From Pseudodesulfovibrio portus (GTDB lineage: Bacteria > Desulfobacterota > Desulfovibrionia > Desulfovibrionales > Desulfovibrionaceae): 64,000 nucleotides of DNA. Each line of letters opens with the position of its first letter. Within the stretch, counting starts at the first letter, position 1. Shown in pieces: positions 1 to 7,373 of the stretch. The stretch covers positions 684,501 to 748,500 of the forward strand of contig NZ_AP026708.1 of the NCBI RefSeq assembly GCF_026000375.1. Direction: 5' to 3'. Made by a program: the position numbers and the translations under genes. The notes under the pieces are model-generated. The model did no database searches and was not told the DNA's origin. It was given only the letters and a program-made list of their open reading frames with translations.

Positions 1-1483
1 CGTCGCCCAGCTCCCCGGCCCGGCGGGATTCCCCCTTGGCAATGGCGGCCAACTCGAAGCACCCGTCCTCCTCGCAGCCCGAAAGCGCCTTTTCCACGGC
101 GGCCAGCTGCCCGCGTCCGCCGTCGATGAGCACCAGATCGGGCCACGGCGGGCCGGACTCCAGCCGCCGACGGGCCCAGGCCGCCAGGGCCGCGTAGTCG
201 TCGGCAGTGCCTTCCAACTCGGGAAATGAATAGAGCCGCGACGCCTCCTTGTTGCGCCGCCCCTCTTCAAAGACCACCTGGCCCACCCGCATGTCCGTGC
301 CGGACAGGTGGGAGGCGTCCACGCACTCGATGCGCGCCGGTTCCCCGGCCAGGCGCAGCACCTTCTGCAACCGTACGGTGATGGTGTCCTTTTCCTCGCG
401 CGCCCTTCCGGCCACGTCGCGGGCGATGGACACCAGCCGCTTTTCCGTGGCCGTGTGCGGCGAAACGATGCGCACGGTTCCGCCCCCGCGCTCGGCCAGA
501 ATCTCCGGCAACGGCGAAGCCTCCAGCTCGCACGGGGCGATGATGGTGGACGGGATGAACCGCCCCGGCCCGTAGAACTGGGCAATGAAGCTCTCCACCG
601 CCTCGGGCCCCTCGTCCAGGGTCAGGCCGGGCCAGAAAAACTGCTTCTGATCGAGCAGCCGCCCCCGACGCACGAAAAGCACGCCCAATCCCAACCCCTG
701 GCCCGTCTCGGCCAGGCCGACCACGTCCCGGTCCCGGTTGTCGTGGATGACCGCAACCTGCCCTTCAACGGTCTTCTTCACGGCCCTGATCTGGTCGCGG
801 TACACGGCCGCCGCCTCAAAGGCCATGTCCCTGGACGCCGCCTTCATCTTGCGGGTCAACGACTCCACCAGTTCGGAACTGCGGCCCGACAGGAGCATCT
901 CCACCCGATGGACCATGTCATTATATAGGTCACGGTCCACTTCCTTGACGCACGGGGCCCAGCATTGCCGGATGTCGTGGTACAGGCAGGGCCGCACCCG
1001 GTTGCGGAAGGTGGCGTCCGAACACTTGCGCAGGGGGAACACCGTGCCCAGCAGCTTGAGCACCGTGCGGGCGGCCGCCGCCGAGGTGAACGGGCCGAAA
1101 TAGACCGCCCCGTCCCGCGCGGTCTTGCGGGCGATGGTCAGCCGGGGGAAGTCGGCTTTCTTGTCGAGCTTGAACAGAACGTACTGCTTGTCGTCCTTGA
1201 GGACCACGTTGTAGCGGGGCCGGTGCTTCTTGATCAGCCCGGACTCCAGGAGCAGGGCCTCCTTCTCCGTGCCGGTCAGCAGGACGTCGACACGTTGGAC
1301 GCGGGCCACCAGCGCCCGGGTCTTGGGCGTGTGCCGGGCGTTCTGCCTGAAATAGGAGGACAGCCGCTTCCTGAGCGCCTTGGCCTTGCCCACATAGATG
1401 ATGCGCCCCCCCTCGTCCTTCATCAGATAGACCCCGGGGGTGTCCGGATACTCGGCGGCAAAAAATTTGAACTTCTTACTCAT
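1..1483 (-). CDS. uvrC: UvrABC system protein C (excinuclease subunit), 3' end cut by window edge
   Basis: UvrC makes both incisions around bulky DNA lesions in nucleotide excision repair, acting with UvrB in the cytoplasm. Reading the minus strand from the ATG at 1481-1483 gives about 494 codons with no stop before the window edge. The N-terminus has the GIY-YIG nuclease core (DTPGVYLMKDEGG, then IIYVGKAKALRKRL). Next come a UvrB-binding (UVR) region around residues 200-235 and the start of the C-terminal UvrC homology/RNase H-like part (ECVDASHLSGTDMRVG, then PDLVLIDGGRGQL). The family is usually about 600 residues, so only the helix-hairpin-helix end is missing. All plus-strand reading frames over this gene are shadows. 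Confidence 0.96.
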   Translation of the reverse strand, partial: MSKKFKFFAAEYPDTPGVYLMKDEGGRIIYVGKAKALRKRLSSYFRQNARHTPKTRALVARVQRVDVLLTGTEKEALLLESGLIKKHRPRYNVVLKDDKQYVLFKLDKKADFPRLTIARKTARDGAVYFGPFTSAAAARTVLKLLGTVFPLRKCSDATFRNRVRPCLYHDIRQCWAPCVKEVDRDLYNDMVHRVEMLLSGRSSELVESLTRKMKAASRDMAFEAAAVYRDQIRAVKKTVEGQVAVIHDNRDRDVVGLAETGQGLGLGVLFVRRGRLLDQKQFFWPGLTLDEGPEAVESFIAQFYGPGRFIPSTIIAPCELEASPLPEILAERGGGTVRIVSPHTATEKRLVSIARDVAGRAREEKDTITVRLQKVLRLAGEPARIECVDASHLSGTDMRVGQVVFEEGRRNKEASRLYSFPELEGTADDYAALAAWARRRLESGPPWPDLVLIDGGRGQLAAVEKALSGCEEDGCFELAAIAKGESRRAGELGD

Positions 1484-1679
1484 GACGTTGTGGTAATTTT
1501 TCAACACGAAAATGTCTAGACAGGACCTTACCGGATTTTCAAGGACAAAGCACCCATTGCATTATTAAAGTCAACATATCGAAATAAAAGGATTTAGTTG
1601 GATCGAAGGCAAGCAGGGAGTACAATTTTTTGCACGGTAAAAAAATTTATACTTTTTTCACTTTTTTGCGCTCAACCCC

Positions 1680-1708
1680 TTGCAAAACCCTTTTGCCTGC
1701 GGTAAAGA
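1680..1708 (+). promoter_or_regulatory. Candidate sigma70 promoter of the porin gene
   Basis: TTGCAA at 1680-1685 and TAAAGA at 1703-1708 are separated by 17 nt. They lie in an unusually AT-rich stretch (about 1550-1760) in front of a gene with strongly biased codons. This would give a leader of roughly 50 nt. The hexamers are only moderate matches. Confidence 0.4.
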
Positions 1709-1764
1709 CTGAATCAGTTAAGGCGTTAACTTGGTTTTCAATGCAAACAAAAGGAAGAAAAATT

Positions 1765-3141
1765 ATGAAACGTTTGACCCTGCTCGCAGTCGCCCTGACC
1801 ATGGTCCTGGGCATGGCTGCTTCCGCTTTTGCGGCTCCGGAAGTTACCGTCTCCGGTAACATCCTGATCAACGCCGTGTGGCGTTCCAACTGGGACTTCA
1901 ACGACGGTGACGCTCCTGCTGGCGCCGACGACGATGCTTTCACCATTCAGGAACGTCTGGACCTCGGCTTCACCGCCGTGGCCAATGAGAACCTGAAAGC
2001 CGTTATCGTCTTCCGCTCCGTCCGCGGCAACCTCGGTCAGGGCGACCTGGCTGACGGTGCTGGTGGCGCTGCCGGTGGCGGTGGTGGTACCGTCATCCTC
2101 GGCCTGAACCAGGGCTACATCGACTTCAACTGGCCCGGCACTTCCGTCAACATCAAAGCCGGCTTCCAGCCTGTTGCTCTGCCCGCTTCCGTGGGCGGCG
2201 GTTCCCTGATCCAGGACGACATCGCTTCCGGCGTGCTGGTTTCCACCGCTTTCAACGACAACGTCTCCATGCTCGCTGGCTGGGTGCGTTTCTTTGACAC
2301 CCCTGACGCTGCTGCCAACGACATCGACGAGGCTCAGATCGACGGTCTGATCCTGGCTCTGCCCCTGTCCTACGAAGGCTTCGCCGCGACTCCGTTCCTG
2401 GTTTACGCAGCTCCCGGCCAGAACGCTCTGCAGTCCGCTCCCGCCGGCCTGGCTGCCTTCGGCACCGTCGGCACTGACGAATTCGAAGGCGCCTGGTGGC
2501 TCGGTTCCAACCTGGAACTGTCCATGCTGGATCCCTTCATCATCAAGGCTGACCTCAACTACGGTGCCGTCAATGCTGACAACGATCGCTCCGAGCGTGA
2601 CGGTTGGCTGTTCGACGCCGCTGTCGAGTACACCGGCTTTGACTTCATGAACCTGGAACTGGCCTTCGCCTACACCACTGGTGAAGACGACGACGCCACC
2701 GACGGTTCCGAACGTCTGCCCATCCTGTCCGACTCCTGGGCTCTCGGTACCACCTTCTTCGGCGCCGGCCTCATCACCGGTGACGACATGGGCGACAACG
2801 ACAACGTTGGCTTCTGGGCTCTGGCTCTGTCCGCCACCGGTATCCAGTCCTTCGCTGAAGGCCTGACCCACGATGCTCACATCGTGTACGCTCAGGGCAC
2901 CAACGACGAAGACGCAGCTGCCGCTCCTGCTGGCCTGACCTACGGTCGTTCCCTGACTGAGAACGAAACCATGCTGGAAATCGACTTCAACACCTTCTAC
3001 AAGATCTACGACGAACTGACCCTGTACAACGGCATCGGCTACGTCAACATCGACGGCGACGACGATGGTATCGTCCGCGCTGCTGACGAAGACGGCGGCG
3101 ACGCTTGGAAGTTCCAGCTCGGTCTGAAGTACGTCTTCTAA
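1765..3141 (+). CDS. Outer membrane homotrimeric-type porin
   Basis: Predicted 458-residue beta-barrel porin for passive uptake across the outer membrane. The ATG at 1765 was chosen because an AAGGAAG ribosome site lies 8 nt upstream and a clean signal peptide follows (MKRLTLLAVALTMVLG, cleavage after AFA at residue 23). The longer in-frame extension to 1630 has neither. The mature protein is acidic, rich in Gly/Asp/Ala, with alternating amphipathic strands and a C-terminal aromatic residue (LGLKYVF), the usual barrel assembly signal. Codon use is very restricted (CTG, GGC, GAC, TCC), as in abundant proteins. The gene stands alone with its own promoter and a strong terminator. It resembles the porins typical of Desulfovibrio-group bacteria; substrate is unknown. 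Confidence 0.88.
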   Translation: MKRLTLLAVALTMVLGMAASAFAAPEVTVSGNILINAVWRSNWDFNDGDAPAGADDDAFTIQERLDLGFTAVANENLKAVIVFRSVRGNLGQGDLADGAGGAAGGGGGTVILGLNQGYIDFNWPGTSVNIKAGFQPVALPASVGGGSLIQDDIASGVLVSTAFNDNVSMLAGWVRFFDTPDAAANDIDEAQIDGLILALPLSYEGFAATPFLVYAAPGQNALQSAPAGLAAFGTVGTDEFEGAWWLGSNLELSMLDPFIIKADLNYGAVNADNDRSERDGWLFDAAVEYTGFDFMNLELAFAYTTGEDDDATDGSERLPILSDSWALGTTFFGAGLITGDDMGDNDNVGFWALALSATGIQSFAEGLTHDAHIVYAQGTNDEDAAAAPAGLTYGRSLTENETMLEIDFNTFYKIYDELTLYNGIGYVNIDGDDDGIVRAADEDGGDAWKFQLGLKYVF

Positions 3142-3192
3142 GACGACTTGTAGAAACCTAAGCTGAATAAGCTTACCACCAAGTAGACGCCC

Positions 3193-3230
3193 AGAGGGCC
3201 GGGGAGTGCAAACCCCGGCCCTCTCTTTTT
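3193..3230 (+). terminator. Rho-independent terminator after the porin gene
   Basis: A 12-bp perfect stem (3193-3204 with 3213-3224), an 8-nt loop and a run of T follow 51 nt after the porin stop codon. Confidence 0.9.
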
Positions 3231-3350
3231 GGGGCGAGAGCGGGGCGATTGCGTCGTTGCTGCGAAGAATCCAGACCCTTGCGTATGAGAATACGCGGCG
3301 GTCCTGGATTCTTCTTGCGCCTAGCACTCGACCCGCTCTCGCCCCAAAAA
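3226..3350. repeat. Dispersed nested-hairpin element, copy 1
   Basis: A 19-nt perfect inverted repeat (3226-3244 with 3332-3350, T5/A5 at the ends) encloses a second imperfect stem (GAAGAATCCAG at 3274-3284 pairing with 3304-3315) and a small central hairpin GCGTAT-GAGA-ATACGC. Read on the minus strand it contains TGCTAGGCGCAAG before and CGCAGCAACGACGCA after the inner stem. Both boxes recur in copy 2 (5817-5937) and, partly, in copy 3 (34721-34810). The T run of the porin terminator doubles as its left end. No open reading frame is supported here. Confidence 0.8.
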
Positions 3351-3498
3351 GCATCCCTTGTGTGGGATGACGGGTTAAGTGAATTGTAGGCTGGTCTTCG
3401 CGCCGTACAAAATCATACGCCTCAGGTGTGCTGCGGGAGGTGCGAGCGTTGTCCGGCGGACGGGTGCGGCATTTGCGAGGTTCGAGCGGGTTGCGGCC

Positions 3499-3527
3499 TC
3501 GACTTTTGGGACGCTGTCGGATATATA
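3499..3527 (+). promoter_or_regulatory. Candidate sigma70 promoter of hisD-purC
   Basis: TCGACT at 3499-3504 and TATATA at 3522-3527, spacer exactly 17 nt. The start of transcription would fall about 30 nt before the chosen hisD start codon. Confidence 0.5.
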
Positions 3528-3564
3528 TTTTCCCCTTGCACCAATGATTACTTTTGAGGTCGAC

Positions 3565-4869
3565 ATGGACTGTAGAGAATTGACATACGCGGGCCGGAAG
3601 GACTGGGACGAGATCGCTTCCTGGCTCGGCGCGCGGAAGGACCCGGACACCAAGGTGGACGGCATTGTCCGCGATATCCTGAATGACGTGAAGGAACGCG
3701 GCGACGCGGCGCTGGTCGAGTACACCCGCAAGTTCGACTGCGAGACCATTGAGGCCGCGGACCTGCGCGTGCCCCAAGCCGCGATCCAGGCCGCCCTGGA
3801 CGAAATCCCGGAGACCGACCGGGCGATCCTGTCCGAGGCCATCGAACGCATCCGCACCTTCCACCTCAACCAGAAGGAAAAGTCCTGGTGGACCACCAGT
3901 GCCGACGGCACCGTGCTCGGCCAGATGGTCCGGCCAGTGGACCGCGTCGGGCTGTACGTTCCCGGCGGCCAGGGCGGCGAGACACCGCTCATCTCCAGCC
4001 TGATCATGAACGCCATCCCCGCCCAGGTGGCAGGCGTGGAATCCATCTGCGTCTTCTCCCCGCCCCGCAAGGACGGCACGCTCAACCCGTATATCCTGGC
4101 CACGGCAGCCCTGCTCGACCTGGACGAAGTATTTCTGTCCGGCTCCGCATGGGCCATCGGGGCCTTGGCATACGGCACCGGCACGGTTGCGCCGTGCGAC
4201 GTCATCGCTGGCCCGGGCAATATTTTCGTGGCCACGGCAAAGGCCCAGCTCATCGGTCAGGTGGGCATCGACATGGTGGCCGGTCCCTCCGAGATCGCCA
4301 TCCTGGCCGACGACTCCGCCAATCCGGCCTGGCTGGCGGCGGACATGCTCTCCCAGGCCGAACACGATCCCCTGGCCGCGTCCATCCTGGTCACCCCGGA
4401 CACCGGCCTGGCCGAAAAAGTCCGGGATGAGCTCGAAACCCAGTGCGCAGCCCTGCCCCGCGGCGAGATCGCGGCCAAGTCCCTGGAGGACTGGGGCGCC
4501 ATCATCACCGTGCCGGACATGGACGCCGGGTGCGAACTGATCAACCTGCTGGCCGCCGAACACCTGGAACTGGCCGTGGCCGACCCGTGGGCCCTGCTCG
4601 GCTCCATCCGCCACGCCGGGGCCATCTTCATGGGCCACAATTCGCCCGAACCCGTGGGCGACTACTTTGCCGGGCCCAACCACGTGCTGCCCACCCTGCG
4701 CACCGTGCGTTTCTCCTCGGCACTGTCCGTCCAGAATTTCTGCAAGAAATCCAGCGTGATCGCCACCAGCCCGGCCTACGTCGCCGAGCACGGGGCCAAG
4801 ATCGCGCGGCTGGCCCGGCTGGAAGGGCTGGAAGCCCACGCCCGCAGCGTGGAAAAACGAAGCAAGTAA
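3565..4869 (+). CDS. hisD: Histidinol dehydrogenase
   Basis: HisD catalyses the last two steps of histidine synthesis (L-histidinol to L-histidine, NAD+ dependent, zinc enzyme, cytoplasm). The product is 434 residues, the usual family length. Visible landmarks: the GPGNIFVATAK segment, the AAEHLEL motif with the catalytic Glu332-His333 pair, and HNSPEPVGDYFAGPNHVLPT. The ATG at 3565 is preceded by GAGG at 5-nt spacing; an in-frame ATG at 3544 has no comparable ribosome site. The only partner in the same transcript seems to be purC, 27 nt downstream, so histidine genes are dispersed here. Histidine and purine synthesis are linked through AICAR. Confidence 0.96.
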   Translation: MDCRELTYAGRKDWDEIASWLGARKDPDTKVDGIVRDILNDVKERGDAALVEYTRKFDCETIEAADLRVPQAAIQAALDEIPETDRAILSEAIERIRTFHLNQKEKSWWTTSADGTVLGQMVRPVDRVGLYVPGGQGGETPLISSLIMNAIPAQVAGVESICVFSPPRKDGTLNPYILATAALLDLDEVFLSGSAWAIGALAYGTGTVAPCDVIAGPGNIFVATAKAQLIGQVGIDMVAGPSEIAILADDSANPAWLAADMLSQAEHDPLAASILVTPDTGLAEKVRDELETQCAALPRGEIAAKSLEDWGAIITVPDMDAGCELINLLAAEHLELAVADPWALLGSIRHAGAIFMGHNSPEPVGDYFAGPNHVLPTLRTVRFSSALSVQNFCKKSSVIATSPAYVAEHGAKIARLARLEGLEAHARSVEKRSK

Positions 4870-4896
4870 TATTACCTTAATAGAGGGAGACTTTTC

Positions 4897-5790
4897 ATGG
4901 CCGTTTTCGAGACCGACATAACCGAATACCCGCTCATCTCACGGGGCAAGGTCCGCGATATCTACGACATCGACGAGAACACCCTGCTCCTGGTGACCAC
5001 GGACCGCATCTCCGCCTTCGACGTGGTCATGCCCGATCCCATTGCGGACAAGGGCAAGGTGCTCAACCAGATCACCCTGTTCTGGATGGACATGATGAAG
5101 GACCTGGTGCCCAACCACATCATCGCCACCGACGTGGACGACTACCCCGAGCCGCTGCGCAAGTACAAGGACCAGCTCCAGGACCGTTCCGTCCTGGCCC
5201 GCAAGGCCAAGCCCCTGCCCATCGAGTGCATCGTGCGCGGCTTCATCACCGGCTCCGGCTGGTCCGACTACCTCAAGACCGGCGAAGTCTGCGGCCACAA
5301 GCTGCCCGAGGGGCTCAGGGAATCCGAGATGCTGGAGAAGCCGCTGTTCACGCCGTCCACCAAGGCCGACCTGGGGCTGCACGACGAGAACATCACCCTT
5401 GACGCCGCCGCCGACCTCATCGGCGAGGACATGATGCGCAAGGTGGAGAAGCTGACCATCGACATCTACACCCGCGCCCGCGACTACGCCAAGAAACGCG
5501 GCATCCTCATCGCGGACACCAAATTCGAGTTCGGCACCATCGACGGCGAATTGATCTTCATCGACGAGGCCCTGACCCCGGACTCCTCCCGGTTCTGGCC
5601 CGAAGAGGGATTCGAGCCCGGCAAGTCGCAACCCAGCTTCGACAAGCAGTATTTCCGCGACTGGCTCGTGGCCATAGGCTTCAACAAGCAGCCCCCGGCC
5701 CCCAATGTCCCGGCGGACATCGCCGAGCAGACCCGGGCCAAATACCTGGAAGCCTACAAGCTGCTGACCGGCGAAGACCTCAAAATTTAA
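4897..5790 (+). CDS. purC: Phosphoribosylaminoimidazole-succinocarboxamide synthase (SAICAR synthetase)
   Basis: PurC joins aspartate to CAIR with ATP in de novo purine synthesis. The product is 297 residues and collinear with the family from the N-terminus (YPLISRGKVRDIYDID, then TTDRISAFDVVMPDPI). It has the central IECIVRGFITGSGW motif and the C-terminal DEALTPDSSRFW motif that binds the nucleotide and substrate. A good GAGGGAGA ribosome site sits before the ATG. It follows hisD closely and ends before a 450-nt gap that holds a hairpin element and a small selenoprotein candidate. Confidence 0.97.
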   Translation: MAVFETDITEYPLISRGKVRDIYDIDENTLLLVTTDRISAFDVVMPDPIADKGKVLNQITLFWMDMMKDLVPNHIIATDVDDYPEPLRKYKDQLQDRSVLARKAKPLPIECIVRGFITGSGWSDYLKTGEVCGHKLPEGLRESEMLEKPLFTPSTKADLGLHDENITLDAAADLIGEDMMRKVEKLTIDIYTRARDYAKKRGILIADTKFEFGTIDGELIFIDEALTPDSSRFWPEEGFEPGKSQPSFDKQYFRDWLVAIGFNKQPPAPNVPADIAEQTRAKYLEAYKLLTGEDLKI

Positions 5791-5816
5791 CGTTGTTGCG
5801 ATGACGTATAAAGTCA

Positions 5817-5937
5817 GGCTGTTCAGATAGTGCCGGATGCTGGGCGCAAGGGTGAATTCTCCCGCAGCGTATTCATGCGATACGTGAGGAGAGAATTCAG
5901 CCGCAGCAACGACGCAGACGGCGCTGCATGGACAGCC
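5817..5937. repeat. Dispersed nested-hairpin element, copy 2
   Basis: Outer arms GGCTGT (5817-5822) and ACAGCC (5932-5937) extend as an imperfect stem. Inside are box TGCTGGGCGCAAG (about 5838-5850), an inner stem TGAATTCTC (5853-5861) with GAGAATTCA (5891-5899), a central GCGTAT...ATACG, and box CGCAGCAACGACGCA (5902-5916). Both boxes match copy 1 almost exactly, while the inner stem differs but stays complementary. That pattern indicates selection for structure. Confidence 0.8.
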
Positions 5938-5950
5938 GGGAGAAGAAGAA

Positions 5951-6103
5951 ATGCCCGAATGGTTGCAACTGATATGTCTGGTCATCCTGGGCCTGGCCAT
6001 CGGCCGGGTCATCAGGGGCAAGTTCGGTGCCGGAGGCTGAGGCCCCGGCAAGGATTCCTGCGGCTGGACGCCGCCGGACAAGGACGATAAGAACAAGGAC
6101 TGA
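5951..6103 (+). CDS. Candidate small membrane selenoprotein (in-frame TGA read as selenocysteine)
   Basis: Seen: an ATG at 5951 with a GGGAGA ribosome site opens 29 codons, then TGA (6038-6040), then 20 more codons to a second TGA (6101-6103). The first part is one hydrophobic helix (LQLICLVILGLAIGRVI) followed by basic and Gly residues. If TGA is Sec, the junction reads GAGGUGPGKDSCGW and a very polar tail ends in DKDDKNKD. Codons after the TGA keep the GC-rich third position of this genome (18 of 20), as expected of coding sequence. Known: Sec insertion needs SelA, SelB and a downstream SECIS; selA and selB are in this window. Inferred: a 50-residue single-pass membrane protein with Sec at residue 30 and a nearby Cys36, recalling the Gly-rich Sec tails of eukaryotic SelK/SelS. 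Without recoding it would be an odd 29-residue membrane peptide. Function unknown. Confidence 0.62.
6045..6077 (+). promoter_or_regulatory. Candidate bacterial SECIS stem-loop
   Basis: Stem CCGGC (6045-6049) with GCCGG (6073-6077), a two-A bulge, GG with CC, a 2x2 internal loop, UCC (6056-6058) with GGA (6066-6068), and a 7-nt apical loop UGCGGCU starting at 6059. The loop begins 18 nt after the in-frame TGA and has G among its first two bases. This fits the general bacterial SECIS rules as I recall them (upper stem, apical G, loop about 16-37 nt from UGA). Folded by eye only. Confidence 0.5.
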
Positions 6104-6152
6104 TGCACGGGAGGGGGATGCGCCCGCCGGGCCGTTAGGACAGCCCGACAAC

Positions 6153-6181
6153 TTGACAGGCGTATCATTTCCAAATATGTA
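6153..6181 (+). promoter_or_regulatory. Strong sigma70 promoter of the rpsF-rpsR-rplI-dnaB operon
   Basis: Perfect TTGACA at 6153-6158 and TATGTA at 6176-6181 with a 17-nt spacer, giving a leader of about 55 nt before rpsF. Confidence 0.72.
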
Positions 6182-6198
6182 ACCCCTCTTGCCTTGCT

Positions 6199-6215
6199 CT
6201 CCCCTGGTTGGGGAG
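6199..6215 (+). promoter_or_regulatory. Leader hairpin upstream of rpsF
   Basis: CTCCCC (6199-6204) pairs with GGGGAG (6210-6215) around a TGGTT loop, in the mRNA leader just before the AAGGAG ribosome site of rpsF. The S6-S18 pair is known to bind leaders of this operon in many bacteria. I cannot confirm that the known binding motif is present here. Confidence 0.4.
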
Positions 6216-6243
6216 GGCCAATTGACCAAAAGGAGTTTTGAAA

Positions 6244-6534
6244 ATGGCAAACAATTACGAGACGCTCGTGCTTCTCTCTCCCGAGTTGGCCGAGGAAGAC
6301 AGGAAAGGTATCCTGGACAACCTCACCGGCATCGTGGACCGTGAAGGCGGCAAGATGGTTGAGACCGACGACTGGGGCATGCGCCAGCTGGCCTACCCCG
6401 TCGAAAAGCAGACCCGCGGTTACTACGTCCGCCTGGTGTTCGAAGCCCCCGGCGCGCTGGTTGCTGAACTGGAACGCAACATCCGCATCACCGACGGTAT
6501 CTTCAAGTTCATGACCGTCAAACTGGCTGCCTAG
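6244..6534 (+). CDS. rpsF: 30S ribosomal protein bS6
   Basis: bS6 binds bS18 and the central domain of 16S rRNA in the small subunit platform. The product is 96 residues and starts [11 protein letters not shown], with the typical [14 protein letters not shown] centre. ATG 6244 follows AAGGAG; a TTG two codons earlier is in frame but too close to it. First gene of the conserved rpsF-rpsR-rplI-dnaB order, 11 nt before rpsR. Confidence 0.97.
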   Translation: MANNYETLVLLSPELAEEDRKGILDNLTGIVDREGGKMVETDDWGMRQLAYPVEKQTRGYYVRLVFEAPGALVAELERNIRITDGIFKFMTVKLAA

Positions 6535-6545
6535 GAGGTTTCACC

Positions 6546-6809
6546 ATGGCATTTCGCAAGAAATTCACCCCGAGGAAGAAGTTCTGCCGCTTCTGCGCGG
6601 ACAAGGAACTGCCCCTGGATTACAAGCGCCCCGACATCCTTCGGGATTTCGTGACCGAGCGCGGCAAGATCATTGCCCGCCGCATCACCGGCACCTGCGC
6701 CAAGCACCAGCGTCGCCTGACCAACGAAATCAAGCGCGCCCGTCAGATGGCCCTGCTGTTCTACACCACCGTTCACAGCACCGATGTGAAAAAGCGGAGC
6801 TCCATGTAG
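6546..6809 (+). CDS. rpsR: 30S ribosomal protein bS18
   Basis: bS18 pairs with bS6 on the 30S platform. The product is 87 residues. It has the family core [17 protein letters not shown] and the C-terminal [10 protein letters not shown] helix, and it keeps Cys residues at CRFC and GTC, so it is the zinc-capable (C+) form. An AGGAGG ribosome site lies in the short gap after rpsF, and rplI follows after 12 nt. Confidence 0.97.
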   Translation: MAFRKKFTPRKKFCRFCADKELPLDYKRPDILRDFVTERGKIIARRITGTCAKHQRRLTNEIKRARQMALLFYTTVHSTDVKKRSSM

Positions 6810-6821
6810 GAGGGAGGACCA

Positions 6822-7373
6822 ATGAAACTTATTTTACGCGCTGACGTCGACGCCCTGGGTCGACTCGGAGACATCGTTACCGTCAAGTCCGGGTATGGAC
6901 GCAACTACCTGATCCCTCAGGGACTTGCCAAGCCCGCCACCGAAGCCAACCTCAAGGCCTTCGAACTGGAACGCCGCAAGCTGCAGGAACAGGCCGACTC
7001 CCTTCGCGCCCAGGCCGAAGGCCTGGCCGACAAGATCGCTTCCACCCCGGTGGAGATCGAAGTCCGCGTCGGTGAAGGCGACAAGCTGTACGGCTCCGTC
7101 ACCACCGTGAACATCGGTGACGCCATGGAAGCCGCCGGCGTCGACATCGACCGCCGCAAGATCATCCTGCCCGAGCCGATCCGCGCTCTGGGCGAGTATG
7201 AAATCGAAATCCGCCTGCACCCGGACGTTCACGGCGAGCTCAAGCTCTCCGTCGTCCGTCACGGCGGCCCTGTGGAAGAAGAAATCATCACCGAAGAACC
7301 CGCTGAAGAAGCGGTCGAAGCCGTCGAGGAATCCGTAGAGAATGCCGAAGACGTCGAGACCGCAGAGGCCTAA
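6822..7373 (+). CDS. rplI: 50S ribosomal protein bL9
   Basis: bL9 binds domain V of 23S rRNA near the L1 stalk and helps keep reading frame. The N-terminal RNA-binding domain has the family signature GYGRNYLIPQGLA, followed by the long connecting helix (KAFELERRKLQEQADSLRAQ) and a C-terminal domain. At 183 residues it is longer than the common ~150. The extra length is an acidic tail rich in Glu, Ala and Val after residue 150. Its last 32 nt overlap the start of dnaB in another frame. Confidence 0.96.
   Translation: MKLILRADVDALGRLGDIVTVKSGYGRNYLIPQGLAKPATEANLKAFELERRKLQEQADSLRAQAEGLADKIASTPVEIEVRVGEGDKLYGSVTTVNIGDAMEAAGVDIDRRKIILPEPIRALGEYEIEIRLHPDVHGELKLSVVRHGGPVEEEIITEEPAEEAVEAVEESVENAEDVETAEA

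Noticed and set aside
1738-4839. 1033-codon minus-strand frame across the porin and hisD
   Set aside because: It is antisense to two clear genes; the long frame results from strong codon bias and high third-position GC. Its translation has no domain and is Gly/Val/Gln-rich without logic.
5830-6090. 86-codon frame overlapping the hairpin element and the selenoprotein candidate
   Set aside because: It is in another frame, crosses the repeat, is very Arg-rich and lacks a ribosome site; the 5951 frame has better codon use and a ribosome site.
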